From Curtobacterium sp. A7_M15 (GTDB taxonomy: Bacteria > Actinomycetota > Actinomycetes > Actinomycetales > Microbacteriaceae): DNA of 57,151 nucleotides. The notes beneath the pieces are model-generated. The model was not told where the DNA came from and did no database searches. It saw only the letters and a program-made list of their open reading frames with translations. Shown here in pieces: positions 31,238-38,389 of the stretch (positions are counted from its first letter, which is position 1; the number at the start of each line of letters is the position of its first letter). Location: contig NZ_JAUZED010000009.1 in the NCBI RefSeq assembly GCF_030705415.1, forward strand, positions 1 through 57,151, written 5' to 3'. The position numbers and the translations under genes were made by a program.

Positions 31238-31438
31238 ATGGCGACACACGAGGTGCAGGCCGTCCGCGAACGCGGCGCGTGGCAGGTGTTCATCGACGGG
31301 TTCCTGGTGACCGAGGTCACGCGGTGGCCGTCCGTCGCGTTCGTCGCCCGCGAGTGGATCGCGCTCACCGAAGAAGTGCCCGCGCGCGAGGTCGACCTGA
31401 CCATCCGCGTGGTCGGACGCAACCAGTACGTGGCCTGA
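31238..31438 (+). CDS. Small protein, unknown
   Basis: A 66-residue protein (MATHEVQAVRERGAWQVFIDGFLVTEVTRW...) with a beta-beta-alpha-beta pattern and no membrane segment. It is preceded by GGTACGCTCACGGC without a strong ribosome site. It resembles the short conserved proteins common in Microbacteriaceae, but no named family is recognised. Confidence 0.6.
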   Translation: MATHEVQAVRERGAWQVFIDGFLVTEVTRWPSVAFVAREWIALTEEVPAREVDLTIRVVGRNQYVA

Positions 31439-31482
31439 CGCCCGCCTCTTGGAGCCGACCCGCGCCTCCCGGGCCGCCCCCT

Positions 31483-32670
31483 TCACGCGACGTGCCAGAC
31501 CAACCCTTCCTGCGCACTCGACGGGTAGGCCGCAGCGATCCGCAGCACCGCCTCGCGCAGGGTGTCCGGCGAACAGGCCAGGTTGAGTCGGGCGAACCCT
31601 CGCCCCTGCGAACCGAACCCGAGGCCGGAGTTCAAGGCCACGTAGGCGTGCTCCCGGAGCGGCACGGCCGGGTCGTCCCCGAGCCCGATGCCGCGGAAGT
31701 CGAGCCATGCCAGGTAGCCGGCACGCGGCCGGGTGTACACGACGCCGGGCAGGTGCTCGGCGAGCAGGGACCCCAGCAGCCGTTCGTTCGCGACGATCCG
31801 GGCGACGACGTCGTCGAGCCAGTCCGTCGCCAGGCTGAACGCCGCGAGGTTCGCGTGCAACCCGAGGATGCTCGTGCGGCAGGCGACCTCCTCCCAGAGG
31901 GTGTCGAGCAGCGCTGCCGTCCGTGCGTCCCCCGCGACGATGATCGAGCACTTCACCCCGGCGAGGTTCCACCCCTTGCTGGCGCTCGTGACGCAGATGC
32001 TGCGCGCACCGGCGGGTTCCGCGACCGCGGCGAACGGGGTGAAGCGGACGCCCGGGTGCGTCAGCGGTGCGTGGATCTCGTCGCTGATGACGAGGACGTC
32101 GTACCGGGCGGCCAGTTCGGCGAGCGCCACGAGGTCGTCGTGGTCGTGCACGAGGCCGACCGGGTTGTGCGGGTTGCACAGCAGGAAGACGCGGACACCG
32201 TCGGCGAAGGCACGCTCGAGGCCCTCGATGTCGAGCCGGTACACGCCCCACTGCTCCAGCAGGGGGACCTCCTCGACCTGACATCGGGCCTCTTCGACGA
32301 GCTCGAAGAACGGCGGGTACACGGGCGGGGTGATCGCCACGCGGCCGCCGTCCGGCAGCGCGAGCCGGAGCGACTCGACGATTCCGACGCTCACGTCCGT
32401 GGCGAGGTACACCCGGGCGGGGTCGACGTGCCACCCCCAGCGATCCGCCGCGAACTGCGCGAAGGCCGGTGCGAGCGGGCCCGGCCCGTCGAGGTACCCG
32501 AGGTCGGACTGCTGCACCCGCTCGATGAGCGCCTGCCGGATCTCGGGAGCGACCTCGTGGTCCATCTCGGCGACGAACAGGGGCAGCACGTCGGGCGCGT
32601 ACCGCGTCCACTTGATGCTCGTGCGGACCCCACGCAGCGTGCCGACCGGGTCCTCCTCGTCGTGCGCCAT
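31483..32670 (-). CDS. MalY/PatB family aminotransferase (cystathionine beta-lyase type)
   Basis: Fold-type I PLP enzyme of 395 residues. The PLP lysine lies in SASKGWNLAGVKCS, and other family features are LPLFVAEMDHEVAPEI, CNPHNPVGLVHD and VISDEIHAPLTHPG. These are MalY/PatB markers; members cleave cystathionine or other cysteine S-conjugates, or act as aminotransferases. Start ATG at 32670 is preferred over one four codons upstream. It stands alone, followed toward the right by the divergent PEP-mutase-family gene. Confidence 0.9.
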   Translation of the reverse strand: MAHDEEDPVGTLRGVRTSIKWTRYAPDVLPLFVAEMDHEVAPEIRQALIERVQQSDLGYLDGPGPLAPAFAQFAADRWGWHVDPARVYLATDVSVGIVESLRLALPDGGRVAITPPVYPPFFELVEEARCQVEEVPLLEQWGVYRLDIEGLERAFADGVRVFLLCNPHNPVGLVHDHDDLVALAELAARYDVLVISDEIHAPLTHPGVRFTPFAAVAEPAGARSICVTSASKGWNLAGVKCSIIVAGDARTAALLDTLWEEVACRTSILGLHANLAAFSLATDWLDDVVARIVANERLLGSLLAEHLPGVVYTRPRAGYLAWLDFRGIGLGDDPAVPLREHAYVALNSGLGFGSQGRGFARLNLACSPDTLREAVLRIAAAYPSSAQEGLVWHVA

Positions 32671-32780
32671 GCCTCCCAGCATGCATCGGACTGGAGGCGC
32701 GGCGCGAGTCCGGCCGTCATCCCGCGTCGTGTTGCGGTCACCCTGGGACGCGGGGCGTCACCCCGCCTACTGTCAGTCGC

Positions 32781-33557
32781 ATGAGCACGAGCACCGCCGA
32801 CAAGGCGACCACCCTCAAGCAGCTGCACGAAGCACCGGAGATCCTCCGCGTCGTGAACGTCTGGGACGCGATCACCGCGAAGGTCGTCAGCGACCTGCCC
32901 GAGACGAAGGCGATCGCCACCGCCGGGCACTCCATCGCCGCCTCCCACGGGTACGAGGACGGCGGGATGCCGCTCGACCTCGCACTGGCGGGTGCCGCGA
33001 CCGTCGCCGCCGCCACGGACCTGCCCGTCACGGCGGACCTCGACGACGGCTACGAGGACCCCGCCGAGACCGTCCGCCGCGCGATCGCTGCAGGGATCGT
33101 GGGCGCGAACGTCGAGGACCGCCTCCGCCCGTTCGACGAGGCCGTCGCCCGTGTCGCCGCCATCACCGCCGCCGCCCGCGCCGAGGGCATCGACTTCCAG
33201 CTCAACGCCCGCACCGACGCCATCGCCCGCGGTGGGGACCGCCCGATCGAGGAGAGCATCGCCGACGCGATCGCCCGTGGCAAGGCGTTCCTCGACAACG
33301 GCGCCGCGCTGGTGTTCGTGCCGGGAGCGATCCAGCGCGACGTCGTGGAGCAGCTCGTGGACGGGCTCGGCCGCGGCAAGCTCTCGGTGATCGGACTGCC
33401 GGGCGCGCTGCCCGCCGCCGAGTACGAGGCCCTCGGGGTCGCCCGCATCTCGTACGGGCCGCTCACGCAACGCGTCGCGCTGCGCGCGCTCCGCGACCTG
33501 GCGACCGACCTGTACGGCGGTGGCGTCGTGCCGGAGGACACCCCGGCCCTGAACTGA
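32781..33557 (+). CDS. Isocitrate lyase/PEP mutase family protein
   Basis: A (beta/alpha)8 barrel of 258 residues in the isocitrate lyase/PEP mutase superfamily. ADLDDGYEDPAETVRR and GANVEDRLRP give the Mg-binding aspartates and glutamate, and NARTDAIARG is the later conserved segment. The catalytic KKCGH-type loop of true isocitrate and methylisocitrate lyases is not present, so it is more likely an oxaloacetate decarboxylase/PEP phosphonomutase-like C-C or P-C enzyme. Substrate unknown. A terminator-like hairpin follows. Confidence 0.88.
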   Translation: MSTSTADKATTLKQLHEAPEILRVVNVWDAITAKVVSDLPETKAIATAGHSIAASHGYEDGGMPLDLALAGAATVAAATDLPVTADLDDGYEDPAETVRRAIAAGIVGANVEDRLRPFDEAVARVAAITAAARAEGIDFQLNARTDAIARGGDRPIEESIADAIARGKAFLDNGAALVFVPGAIQRDVVEQLVDGLGRGKLSVIGLPGALPAAEYEALGVARISYGPLTQRVALRALRDLATDLYGGGVVPEDTPALN

Positions 33558-33566
33558 CGGCGGTGC

Positions 33567-33610
33567 GGGCCTGGAGGCGCGGTGTCAGCCGGCACCGCGC
33601 CTCCAGGCCC
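33567..33610. terminator. Hairpin of the GGAGGCGCGG family
   Basis: Arms 33567-33584 and 33593-33610 pair perfectly over 18 bp around an 8-base loop, 10 bases after the PEP-mutase-family stop and 30 bases before the HD-domain gene. The same core occurs in the palindromes at 16501 and 43565. Confidence 0.75.
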
Positions 33611-33639
33611 GGAGCGGTCACCTCCGGTAGCGTCGTGCC

Positions 33640-34266
33640 GTGACCCTGGACGTCGACGCGCTGCTCGCACCGCCCTCCCCCGTGGCCGCAAGGGCGCTCG
33701 ACGTCGTCCGTGCCTGGTCCTCGCCGGCGCTGGTCAACCACTGCCTGCGCTCGTGGGCCTGGGCGTCCCTGCTCGCGCCGACGATCGACCTCGCCCCGGA
33801 CCGCGAGCTGCTGTTCGTCGCGACGATGCTGCACGACCTCGGTGTGACGCCGTCCTTCGACGCCCACGCCGTGCCGTTCGAGGACGCCGGCGGTGCGGTC
33901 GGGAGCGTGTTCGCCCTCGGGGCCGGGTGGGACGGCGCTCGTGCCCGCCGGGTCGGTGAGGTGATCGAGCGCCACATGTGGACGTCGGTCGACCCCGCGC
34001 TCGACGCCGAGGGGCACCTGCTCGAGGTCGCGACCTCGCTCGATGTGTCCGGCGTCGGCTTCTCGCGGTGGGACCCGGCCGCTCTCCGTACCGTCACCGA
34101 GGCGGTCCCCCGCCTCGACTTCTCCGAGGCGTTCGACGGGCTCATCCACGAGCAGGCCGGTCGCAAGCCCTCCTCGTCCGCAGCCAGGCTCGACGGCTCG
34201 GGCAACGTCGCCGCCGGTGGGGCGCGATGGACATCGTTCCTGGACAATCGGACACTGGGCGAGTAG
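33640..34266 (+). CDS. HD domain-containing protein
   Basis: A 208-residue metal-dependent phosphohydrolase-fold protein. The HD pair is His65-Asp66 in VATMLHDLGVTPSF, with an earlier His34 (LVNHCLRSWAW) and a later VIERHMW, as in cyanamide hydratase/HD phosphohydrolases. Start GTG at 33640. The C-terminal 30 residues are Ser/Gly/Ala-rich. The substrate is unknown. A candidate promoter for the next gene overlaps its last codons. Confidence 0.85.
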   Translation: MTLDVDALLAPPSPVAARALDVVRAWSSPALVNHCLRSWAWASLLAPTIDLAPDRELLFVATMLHDLGVTPSFDAHAVPFEDAGGAVGSVFALGAGWDGARARRVGEVIERHMWTSVDPALDAEGHLLEVATSLDVSGVGFSRWDPAALRTVTEAVPRLDFSEAFDGLIHEQAGRKPSSSAARLDGSGNVAAGGARWTSFLDNRTLGE

Positions 34267-34269
34267 AGT
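34241..34269 (+). promoter_or_regulatory. Candidate promoter for the 95-aa gene
   Basis: TGGACA at 34241-34246 and TAGAGT at 34264-34269 are spaced 17 bases apart. Transcription from here would give a leader of about 220 bases before the ATG at 34499. I see no known riboswitch in that leader. Confidence 0.5.
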
Positions 34270-34498
34270 ACCCATTTGGTGCACTGCTGCGAACCCATCT
34301 GACTCGCGCACACCGAACCGTCTCGAAGCCGACTCACCCGAGTCGCATTCCCACGGGACCACCGCTCGATCCGAACGGACGAGCTGCACGTCGAAGCTCG
34401 ACGTGCGCGCCCCGCACTCGATGCGTCGCGCCGGACTCAGCCGTCCGCCGACACCGGGTCGCCCTGGGCGCCGAACGACCAGGAAGTACCGCAACACC

Positions 34499-34786
34499 AT
34501 GACCAGCAACGAACGAATCACCATCACCGGCACCGCCCTCGCGGCGCCGACCGTCTCCCCCGACCGCATCGCCGAGTTCGGTGTGCGCGACGAGCGCTCG
34601 CAGCGCGAGTACCTCGTCCGCATCCCGGCCGACGACCTCGGTCTCTTCATCACCCGTGGCGCCCGCGTCGACGTCGACGGCGAGGCCGGCTGGACCGTGC
34701 CCGGTCGCTCGTGGCGCGGCGAGGCGAGCCGCACGCTCGTGCAGGCACGGTCCGTCCGTGCCGGCGAGCTGGCACTCGCCGCCTGA
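34499..34786 (+). CDS. Small protein, unknown
   Basis: A 95-residue protein (MTSNERITITGTALAAPTV...) with a beta-rich first half that looks like a small OB- or SH3-like domain, followed by a basic C-terminal segment (GRSWRGEASRTLVQARSVRAGELALAA). AGGAAG lies about 12 bases before the chosen ATG. The frame is open to an ATG at 34421, but that extension is basic and low-complexity. No family recognised. It is followed by a strong hairpin. Confidence 0.65.
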   Translation: MTSNERITITGTALAAPTVSPDRIAEFGVRDERSQREYLVRIPADDLGLFITRGARVDVDGEAGWTVPGRSWRGEASRTLVQARSVRAGELALAA

Positions 34787-34803
34787 CACCCGGGCACCAC
34801 ACA

Positions 34804-34836
34804 CGAAGGCCGTCGAGCAGTGCTCGGCGGCCTTCG
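34804..34836. terminator. Terminator between convergent small genes
   Basis: Arms CGAAGGCCG (34804-34812) and CGGCCTTCG (34828-34836), with an inner CGAGCA/TGCTCG helix. It lies 17 bases after the 95-aa gene and 42 before the end of the convergent 112-aa gene. Confidence 0.8.
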
Positions 34837-34878
34837 TCGTGTTGCCGTCGACGTCGGCTCTCGGCCGGTCCTGCCGAG

Positions 34879-35217
34879 TCAGTCGGTCTCGTCGAGGTCG
34901 GCGCCGACGAAGCGGTTCCCGCCGTCGACGTCGACGGGCCGTTCCGTTCCCGCACGCTCAGCGGCATCGCGGAGGCGTCGGATGAACCCGTGGTCCTCCG
35001 GTTCGAGTTCGTCGTCCGGCGCGGCACTCACCGTCAGCTCGCTCGCGGGGCCGATGAGCACCGTCGTCTTGGTCACCGCCCCGTCGTCGGCGACCGCCGG
35101 GATCGCCACGGTGTCGGTCCTGCTGTTGGCGCCGAGGACCGCCGCGTAGTCCACGACCGCATCGGCGATCGCGTCCCCCGTGAGGATCTGGCTGCCGTCG
35201 TAGTGGATGTACTTCAC
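34879..35217 (-). CDS. Small acidic protein, unknown
   Basis: A 112-residue protein starting VKYIHYDGSQILTGDAIADAVVDYA. Start is GTG at 35217, clearly set by AGGAGGAATC immediately upstream. The first 70 residues look like an alpha/beta domain; the end is acidic and charged. No membrane segment and no recognised family. It is divergent from the HTH-MNT antitoxin-like gene. Confidence 0.7.
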   Translation of the reverse strand: MKYIHYDGSQILTGDAIADAVVDYAAVLGANSRTDTVAIPAVADDGAVTKTTVLIGPASELTVSAAPDDELEPEDHGFIRRLRDAAERAGTERPVDVDGGNRFVGADLDETD

Positions 35218-35297
35218 GATTCCTCCTCGTCTGTCGACGGTAGGAGGGCACCTTGCGCGTGGGCACAACGAACGCGTTCTGTGGCCAGTAGCGACTG

Positions 35298-35314
35298 TAT
35301 AGTCGTGAACTATA
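35298..35314 (+). promoter_or_regulatory. Promoter and operator of the MNT/HEPN pair
   Basis: An inverted repeat TATAGT-cgtga-ACTATA (35298-35303 and 35309-35314). The left half is a good -10 hexamer, and the right half abuts AGGAGGA, 5 bases before the ATG at 35325. A dyad over the -10 and ribosome site is what an autorepressing HTH antitoxin would bind. Confidence 0.65.
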
Positions 35315-35324
35315 GGAGGACATC

Positions 35325-35789
35325 ATGCGAGTCGAACGCGCTGCAGAGCTCATCCGCGCCGCGCGAGAGGACGTGGGTCTGTCACAGACGGACCTCGCCG
35401 TGGCGGCCCAGATGCAGCAGCCGACGATCTCGGCATACGAGAGCGGCAAGAAGCGGCCACGGCCCGAGTCGCTCGAGCGGATCATGGCAGCGGCGCACAC
35501 TCGTCCGAGCATCCCGCTCGCGGTCTACGCCGACGACATCCTCGTCGAGGCCGCACGCTTCCACCTCGAGAACGTGCGCGTGTTCGGGTCGGCGGTCAGA
35601 GGCCAGGACACTGAAGAAAGCGACATCGACCTCCTGATCTCCCTCGGCCCCGAGGCGTCCCTGTTCGACCTCGGCGGCTTCGCCGATGCCGTCGAGAACA
35701 TCACCGGTTTCTCGGTCGACCTCCTCACGGACGATCTGGAAGACGACGACCACTTCCGACACGTACTCGATGAGGCAATACCGCTGTGA
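35325..35789 (+). CDS. HTH-fused MNT-type nucleotidyltransferase (antitoxin)
   Basis: A 154-residue two-domain protein. Residues 1-60 are an XRE-type helix-turn-helix (AAREDVGLSQTDLAVAAQMQQPTISAYESGKKRP). Residues 75-150 are a minimal nucleotidyltransferase with FGSAVRGQDTEESDIDLLISL, the GSxxRG...SDxD motif of MntA. In characterised MNT/HEPN pairs, MntA AMPylates and silences the HEPN ribonuclease. Here the antitoxin also carries its own DNA-binding domain, suggesting autoregulation at the upstream TATAGT dyad. It overlaps the HEPN gene by 4 bp. Confidence 0.88.
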   Translation: MRVERAAELIRAAREDVGLSQTDLAVAAQMQQPTISAYESGKKRPRPESLERIMAAAHTRPSIPLAVYADDILVEAARFHLENVRVFGSAVRGQDTEESDIDLLISLGPEASLFDLGGFADAVENITGFSVDLLTDDLEDDDHFRHVLDEAIPL

Positions 35790-36169
35790 CATCGCTGGAT
35801 CGCTTCGCTCCGCTACCGCGCCGCCCGACGTCTCCGGAGCCGGGGGGTGAACGGTGGGCGTCTCTCGAAGCCGCTCTGCTCGACTTGCTCGCAGAGTGCT
35901 CGATGATCGTCGAGCACGGCCGCGAGGAGTTCGAAGCGCAGCGCAGCCTCACGTACCGAGCAGCAGAAGCGGTGATCATCCACTTCGACGATCTGCTGGG
36001 TCGCCTGCCGGGGGCACGCTCGGACAGGCTCCCCGCCGGGCTGTCCCTCGCCGCCGTGCGCCGAACGCGGAACATCCTCTCGCACGACTACCGCAAGGCG
36101 CGGAAGGACATCGTGTGGGATGTCATCGAGCAGCGGATCCCGTCGGTGATCCTCGCGCTCGTCGACTGA
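35786..36169 (+). CDS. HEPN/HepT-like ribonuclease toxin
   Basis: A 127-residue all-helical protein. The HEPN catalytic motif Rx4H is in RRTRNILSHDYRKA (Arg and His of RNILSH), with the nearby Tyr of HDY that is AMPylated in characterised HepT toxins. The N-terminal 25 residues are Pro-rich. Start GTG at 35786 overlaps the antitoxin stop. Predicted RNase toxin of a type VII (HepT-MntA) toxin-antitoxin system; activity is inferred from motif and pairing. Confidence 0.85.
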   Translation: MTSLDRFAPLPRRPTSPEPGGERWASLEAALLDLLAECSMIVEHGREEFEAQRSLTYRAAEAVIIHFDDLLGRLPGARSDRLPAGLSLAAVRRTRNILSHDYRKARKDIVWDVIEQRIPSVILALVD

Positions 36170-36201
36170 CCACCCGTTGCCCCCGGATGGGCGCACCGGC
36201 C

Positions 36202-36666
36202 TCAGTACTCGCCCTTGACGACGAAGTACGACCCGCGGATCGTCCCCGCCAGCTTGGACTTCTGCCGGGCGAACTTGAACTTGTCCGCCAGCTCCTCCGG
36301 CACCTCCATGCCGTCGGACAGCTTCAACCCGACCGCACGCTTGCCGCCCGGCTCCAGTGTGTAGAGGACGTTCACCGCGAGCCCCGACTCGTAGAACACG
36401 TGCGTCCAGCGGATGCCGTCGACGAAGGCCTCGGTGGCCTCGAGTGGCTTCGAGGCGATGACCAGCCCGCGCTCGTCCTGCAAAACCTTCGCGACGTAGT
36501 CGACCAGGTCCGGCACGTCCGCGGCGGGGTGGGTGGTGAAGACGTGGTCGTACTTGTTCTTGAAGTATCGGGCCTCGTTCGCTCGGAGCCCTGCGAGGGC
36601 GTCGGCGACCGGCGAGGACTCCAGACCGACGGTGGACACGTGCTCGAAGTCGACGACGTACGACAT
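36202..36666 (-). CDS. Unknown alpha/beta protein
   Basis: A 154-residue protein (MSYVVDFEHVSTVGLESSPVADALAGLRANEARYFKNKYDHVF...) rich in Lys and aromatic residues, with no membrane segment. The C-terminus ends in a strand-like FVVKGEY. Start ATG at 36666 has GGAGCAAGC upstream. Base composition matches the core genome. It is convergent with the HEPN gene at 32 bp distance. I do not recognise a family. Confidence 0.75.
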   Translation of the reverse strand: MSYVVDFEHVSTVGLESSPVADALAGLRANEARYFKNKYDHVFTTHPAADVPDLVDYVAKVLQDERGLVIASKPLEATEAFVDGIRWTHVFYESGLAVNVLYTLEPGGKRAVGLKLSDGMEVPEELADKFKFARQKSKLAGTIRGSYFVVKGEY

Positions 36667-36682
36667 TGCTTGCTCCTCAGTA

Positions 36683-36694
36683 CTGACCGGTCAG
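36683..36694. promoter_or_regulatory. Palindrome upstream of the 154-aa gene
   Basis: CTGACCGGTCAG, a perfect 12-bp dyad 17 bases before the ATG at 36666, overlapping the expected ribosome-site/promoter region. It could be an operator for a TetR-like regulator; no such gene is adjacent. Confidence 0.4.
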
Positions 36695-36798
36695 CGCCAA
36701 CCTAGCGTGGCTACGCGAGCAGACGAAGTGCCAACTCCGCATCTCAGAGACAATCGTCGTTCGCATCCGTTCACCACCGACAAACCCGCGCTCCCCGA

Positions 36799-37063
36799 CT
36801 ACAACGTGGTGATCGTGTGCAGTCGGTAGCTGAGCGCCGCTTGGGCGTTGATCGCGCGCGCGAGCTCCGTGGGGTTGCCGGGACCGGTCGCCGGCGCGAC
36901 TGCCTCAGTAGTTGGGGCAGAGCTCCGCCACGGACCGCGATATCGGCGGGAGAGTCGCGCCCAACTGGAGCAGCAATAGTCCTACAACCGCGCATGTCAC
37001 GAAACAGCGATCCGTCTGCGAGAAATCAGGTAACAGTTTTTCAATTGTGCAACCCGATCGCAT
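36799..37063 (-). pseudogene. Small membrane/secreted protein gene, apparently frameshifted
   Basis: An ATG at 37063 shares its A with the stop of the upstream gene (TGATG). The unbroken frame encodes 52 residues with one hydrophobic helix (TCAVVGLLLLQLGATL), stopping at 36905. A neighbouring frame then continues protein-like (TTEAVAPATGPGNPTELARA...) to a stop at 36799. Removing one C from the CCCC run near 36915 joins them into about 87 residues. I read this as one gene with a 1-base insertion, either real or a sequencing error. The product would be a membrane-anchored or exported protein; family unknown. Confidence 0.5.
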
Positions 37064-37911
37064 CAGGAAGGTTTCTTCTTAGCGCCGCGTGCTGAATTTA
37101 GAAACTCGCTGATTCGGTGCAGAAGCCTGCCACCCAAAGGACTAACCACAGGCGCCGCGAGACTTAGTATCAGTGCAGCGAAGAAGGCACGAATCGATTC
37201 ATCATGACGTGAATAGGGATCTGCAACGATGGCCTGCGGGTGATGCAACGAAGCAACCGCCCGCCAGTGAAGCTCATCATCGGTCAACGTGTCGGGCGAC
37301 GCCGCCTCGATATATCCAGTACCAATGTCGTGACCGACTGTCAGGTCAATAGAGGTCGTTCGGATCGGTGTTATATACTTGCAACTCCTCGCCAAGACAA
37401 ACTTGTACTCCGGATCCTCGGCGGAACACCTATTGGAAACACGATCTCCTTGCGCCCACTGTGTGAGCGAGTCGAATCCGATCGTAGGTAGACTAATGCG
37501 TCGATCGTCACCAACCGAGGCGATGGGGATGCGCGCCACCGGCAGGAACACCTCGATTTGGCCGTGTCCTGCACGATCGACCGTTGGATTTGACCCTCGC
37601 ACGACAGTCACAGATCGTGAATCATACCCGTCGAGGTTCCGCACACCATAAAGCGAACCATCCCGCGTGTAGGCATTCGTCAAGGCCTCATCAAACGAGA
37701 ACGACATTCTTTGATTGTCCAACACGGCGGGGCAGGAAACGCCGTGCAATTCACGCCTACCTTGTCCATATTTACAGTAAAGCGGGAGGTCGAGTCCAGG
37801 CGCTACAGCGAAGTCCCCTGACGCTATGACGTACCATTCCCCGCTGGGGTCTGGTGATCGAACTCGAGCACAATTGACAGCATTGTGATCCCCGGCGCGC
37901 CAGCATCCCAT
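37063..37911 (-). CDS. C-terminal part of a membrane protein with extracytoplasmic domain (frameshifted)
   Basis: A 282-residue reading that starts at a dubious ATG inside the upstream gene. From SGEWYVIASGDFAV on it looks like an extracytoplasmic beta-rich domain with several cysteines. It ends with a transmembrane helix (AFFAALILSLAAPVVSPL) and a basic tail (ARGAKKKPS). It overlaps 37824-38234 in another frame for 88 bp. Adding one C to the CCCC run near 37845 would fuse the two into one protein of roughly 390 residues. Base composition is clearly AT-richer than the flanking genome. Function unknown. Confidence 0.55.
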   Translation of the reverse strand: MGCWRAGDHNAVNCARVRSPDPSGEWYVIASGDFAVAPGLDLPLYCKYGQGRRELHGVSCPAVLDNQRMSFSFDEALTNAYTRDGSLYGVRNLDGYDSRSVTVVRGSNPTVDRAGHGQIEVFLPVARIPIASVGDDRRISLPTIGFDSLTQWAQGDRVSNRCSAEDPEYKFVLARSCKYITPIRTTSIDLTVGHDIGTGYIEAASPDTLTDDELHWRAVASLHHPQAIVADPYSRHDESIRAFFAALILSLAAPVVSPLGGRLLHRISEFLNSARGAKKKPS

Positions 37912-38234
37912 GTTTGTATGTCTACGCTTGCGGTCGGCGCTTGTATGCCAGCCGCCTCCCCTGTCGCCGATCGAGCGAACAGAAGTCCGCCAGAAGGGTC
38001 ATGCTGCGGTAAGAAGCTGCCAAATCCAGGCCAAAGAGCTAGCCCGCCAATGATCGCAATCACTGCGAAGATGACACGCAACCCTGTGAACGTGCCTGCA
38101 GACCCTCCGGGCCGAACGGCGTTCGGGATGTCCTGAGGCACCTTGTCTCGGGAACGTCTAAAAACGGGTTTCCCGCTGAGCCAGACCCCTAGGACCGCGA
38201 CCGCACCGGCTACGAGCAATACCCGCTTCAACAC
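37824..38234 (-). CDS. N-terminal part of the same membrane protein (frameshifted)
   Basis: A 136-residue reading from GTG at 38234 with two hydrophobic helices (VLLVAGAVAVLGVWLSG and LRVIFAVIAIIGGLALWPGF), then the start of a beta-rich domain (ASVDIQTWDAGAPGITMLSIVLEFDHQ). It stops soon after entering the region shared with the next reading. Helix-helix-domain here plus domain-helix there make a sensible whole, so I regard it as the 5' part of one broken gene. Two separate overlapping genes are less likely. Confidence 0.55.
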   Translation of the reverse strand: MLKRVLLVAGAVAVLGVWLSGKPVFRRSRDKVPQDIPNAVRPGGSAGTFTGLRVIFAVIAIIGGLALWPGFGSFLPQHDPSGGLLFARSATGEAAGIQAPTASVDIQTWDAGAPGITMLSIVLEFDHQTPAGNGTS

Positions 38235-38389
38235 ACAGTGACCCTACCTCGTCCGCGAAGCGCTTCGAGATCGAACCCGCACGCTCACCCCTGGGTCCAC
38301 AGAGGCGCTTTCGTCAGACACTGGCGGCAAAGCAAAGCACTATGACACCTCAAATCCCACGGACATTGAACAAGATTCCGCCGGGCGCG

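Noticed and set aside
36817-37095. A plus-strand 92-codon frame in the gap left of the island
   Set aside because: It is antisense to the better-supported coupled small gene at 36799-37063 and lacks a ribosome site or domain-like pattern.
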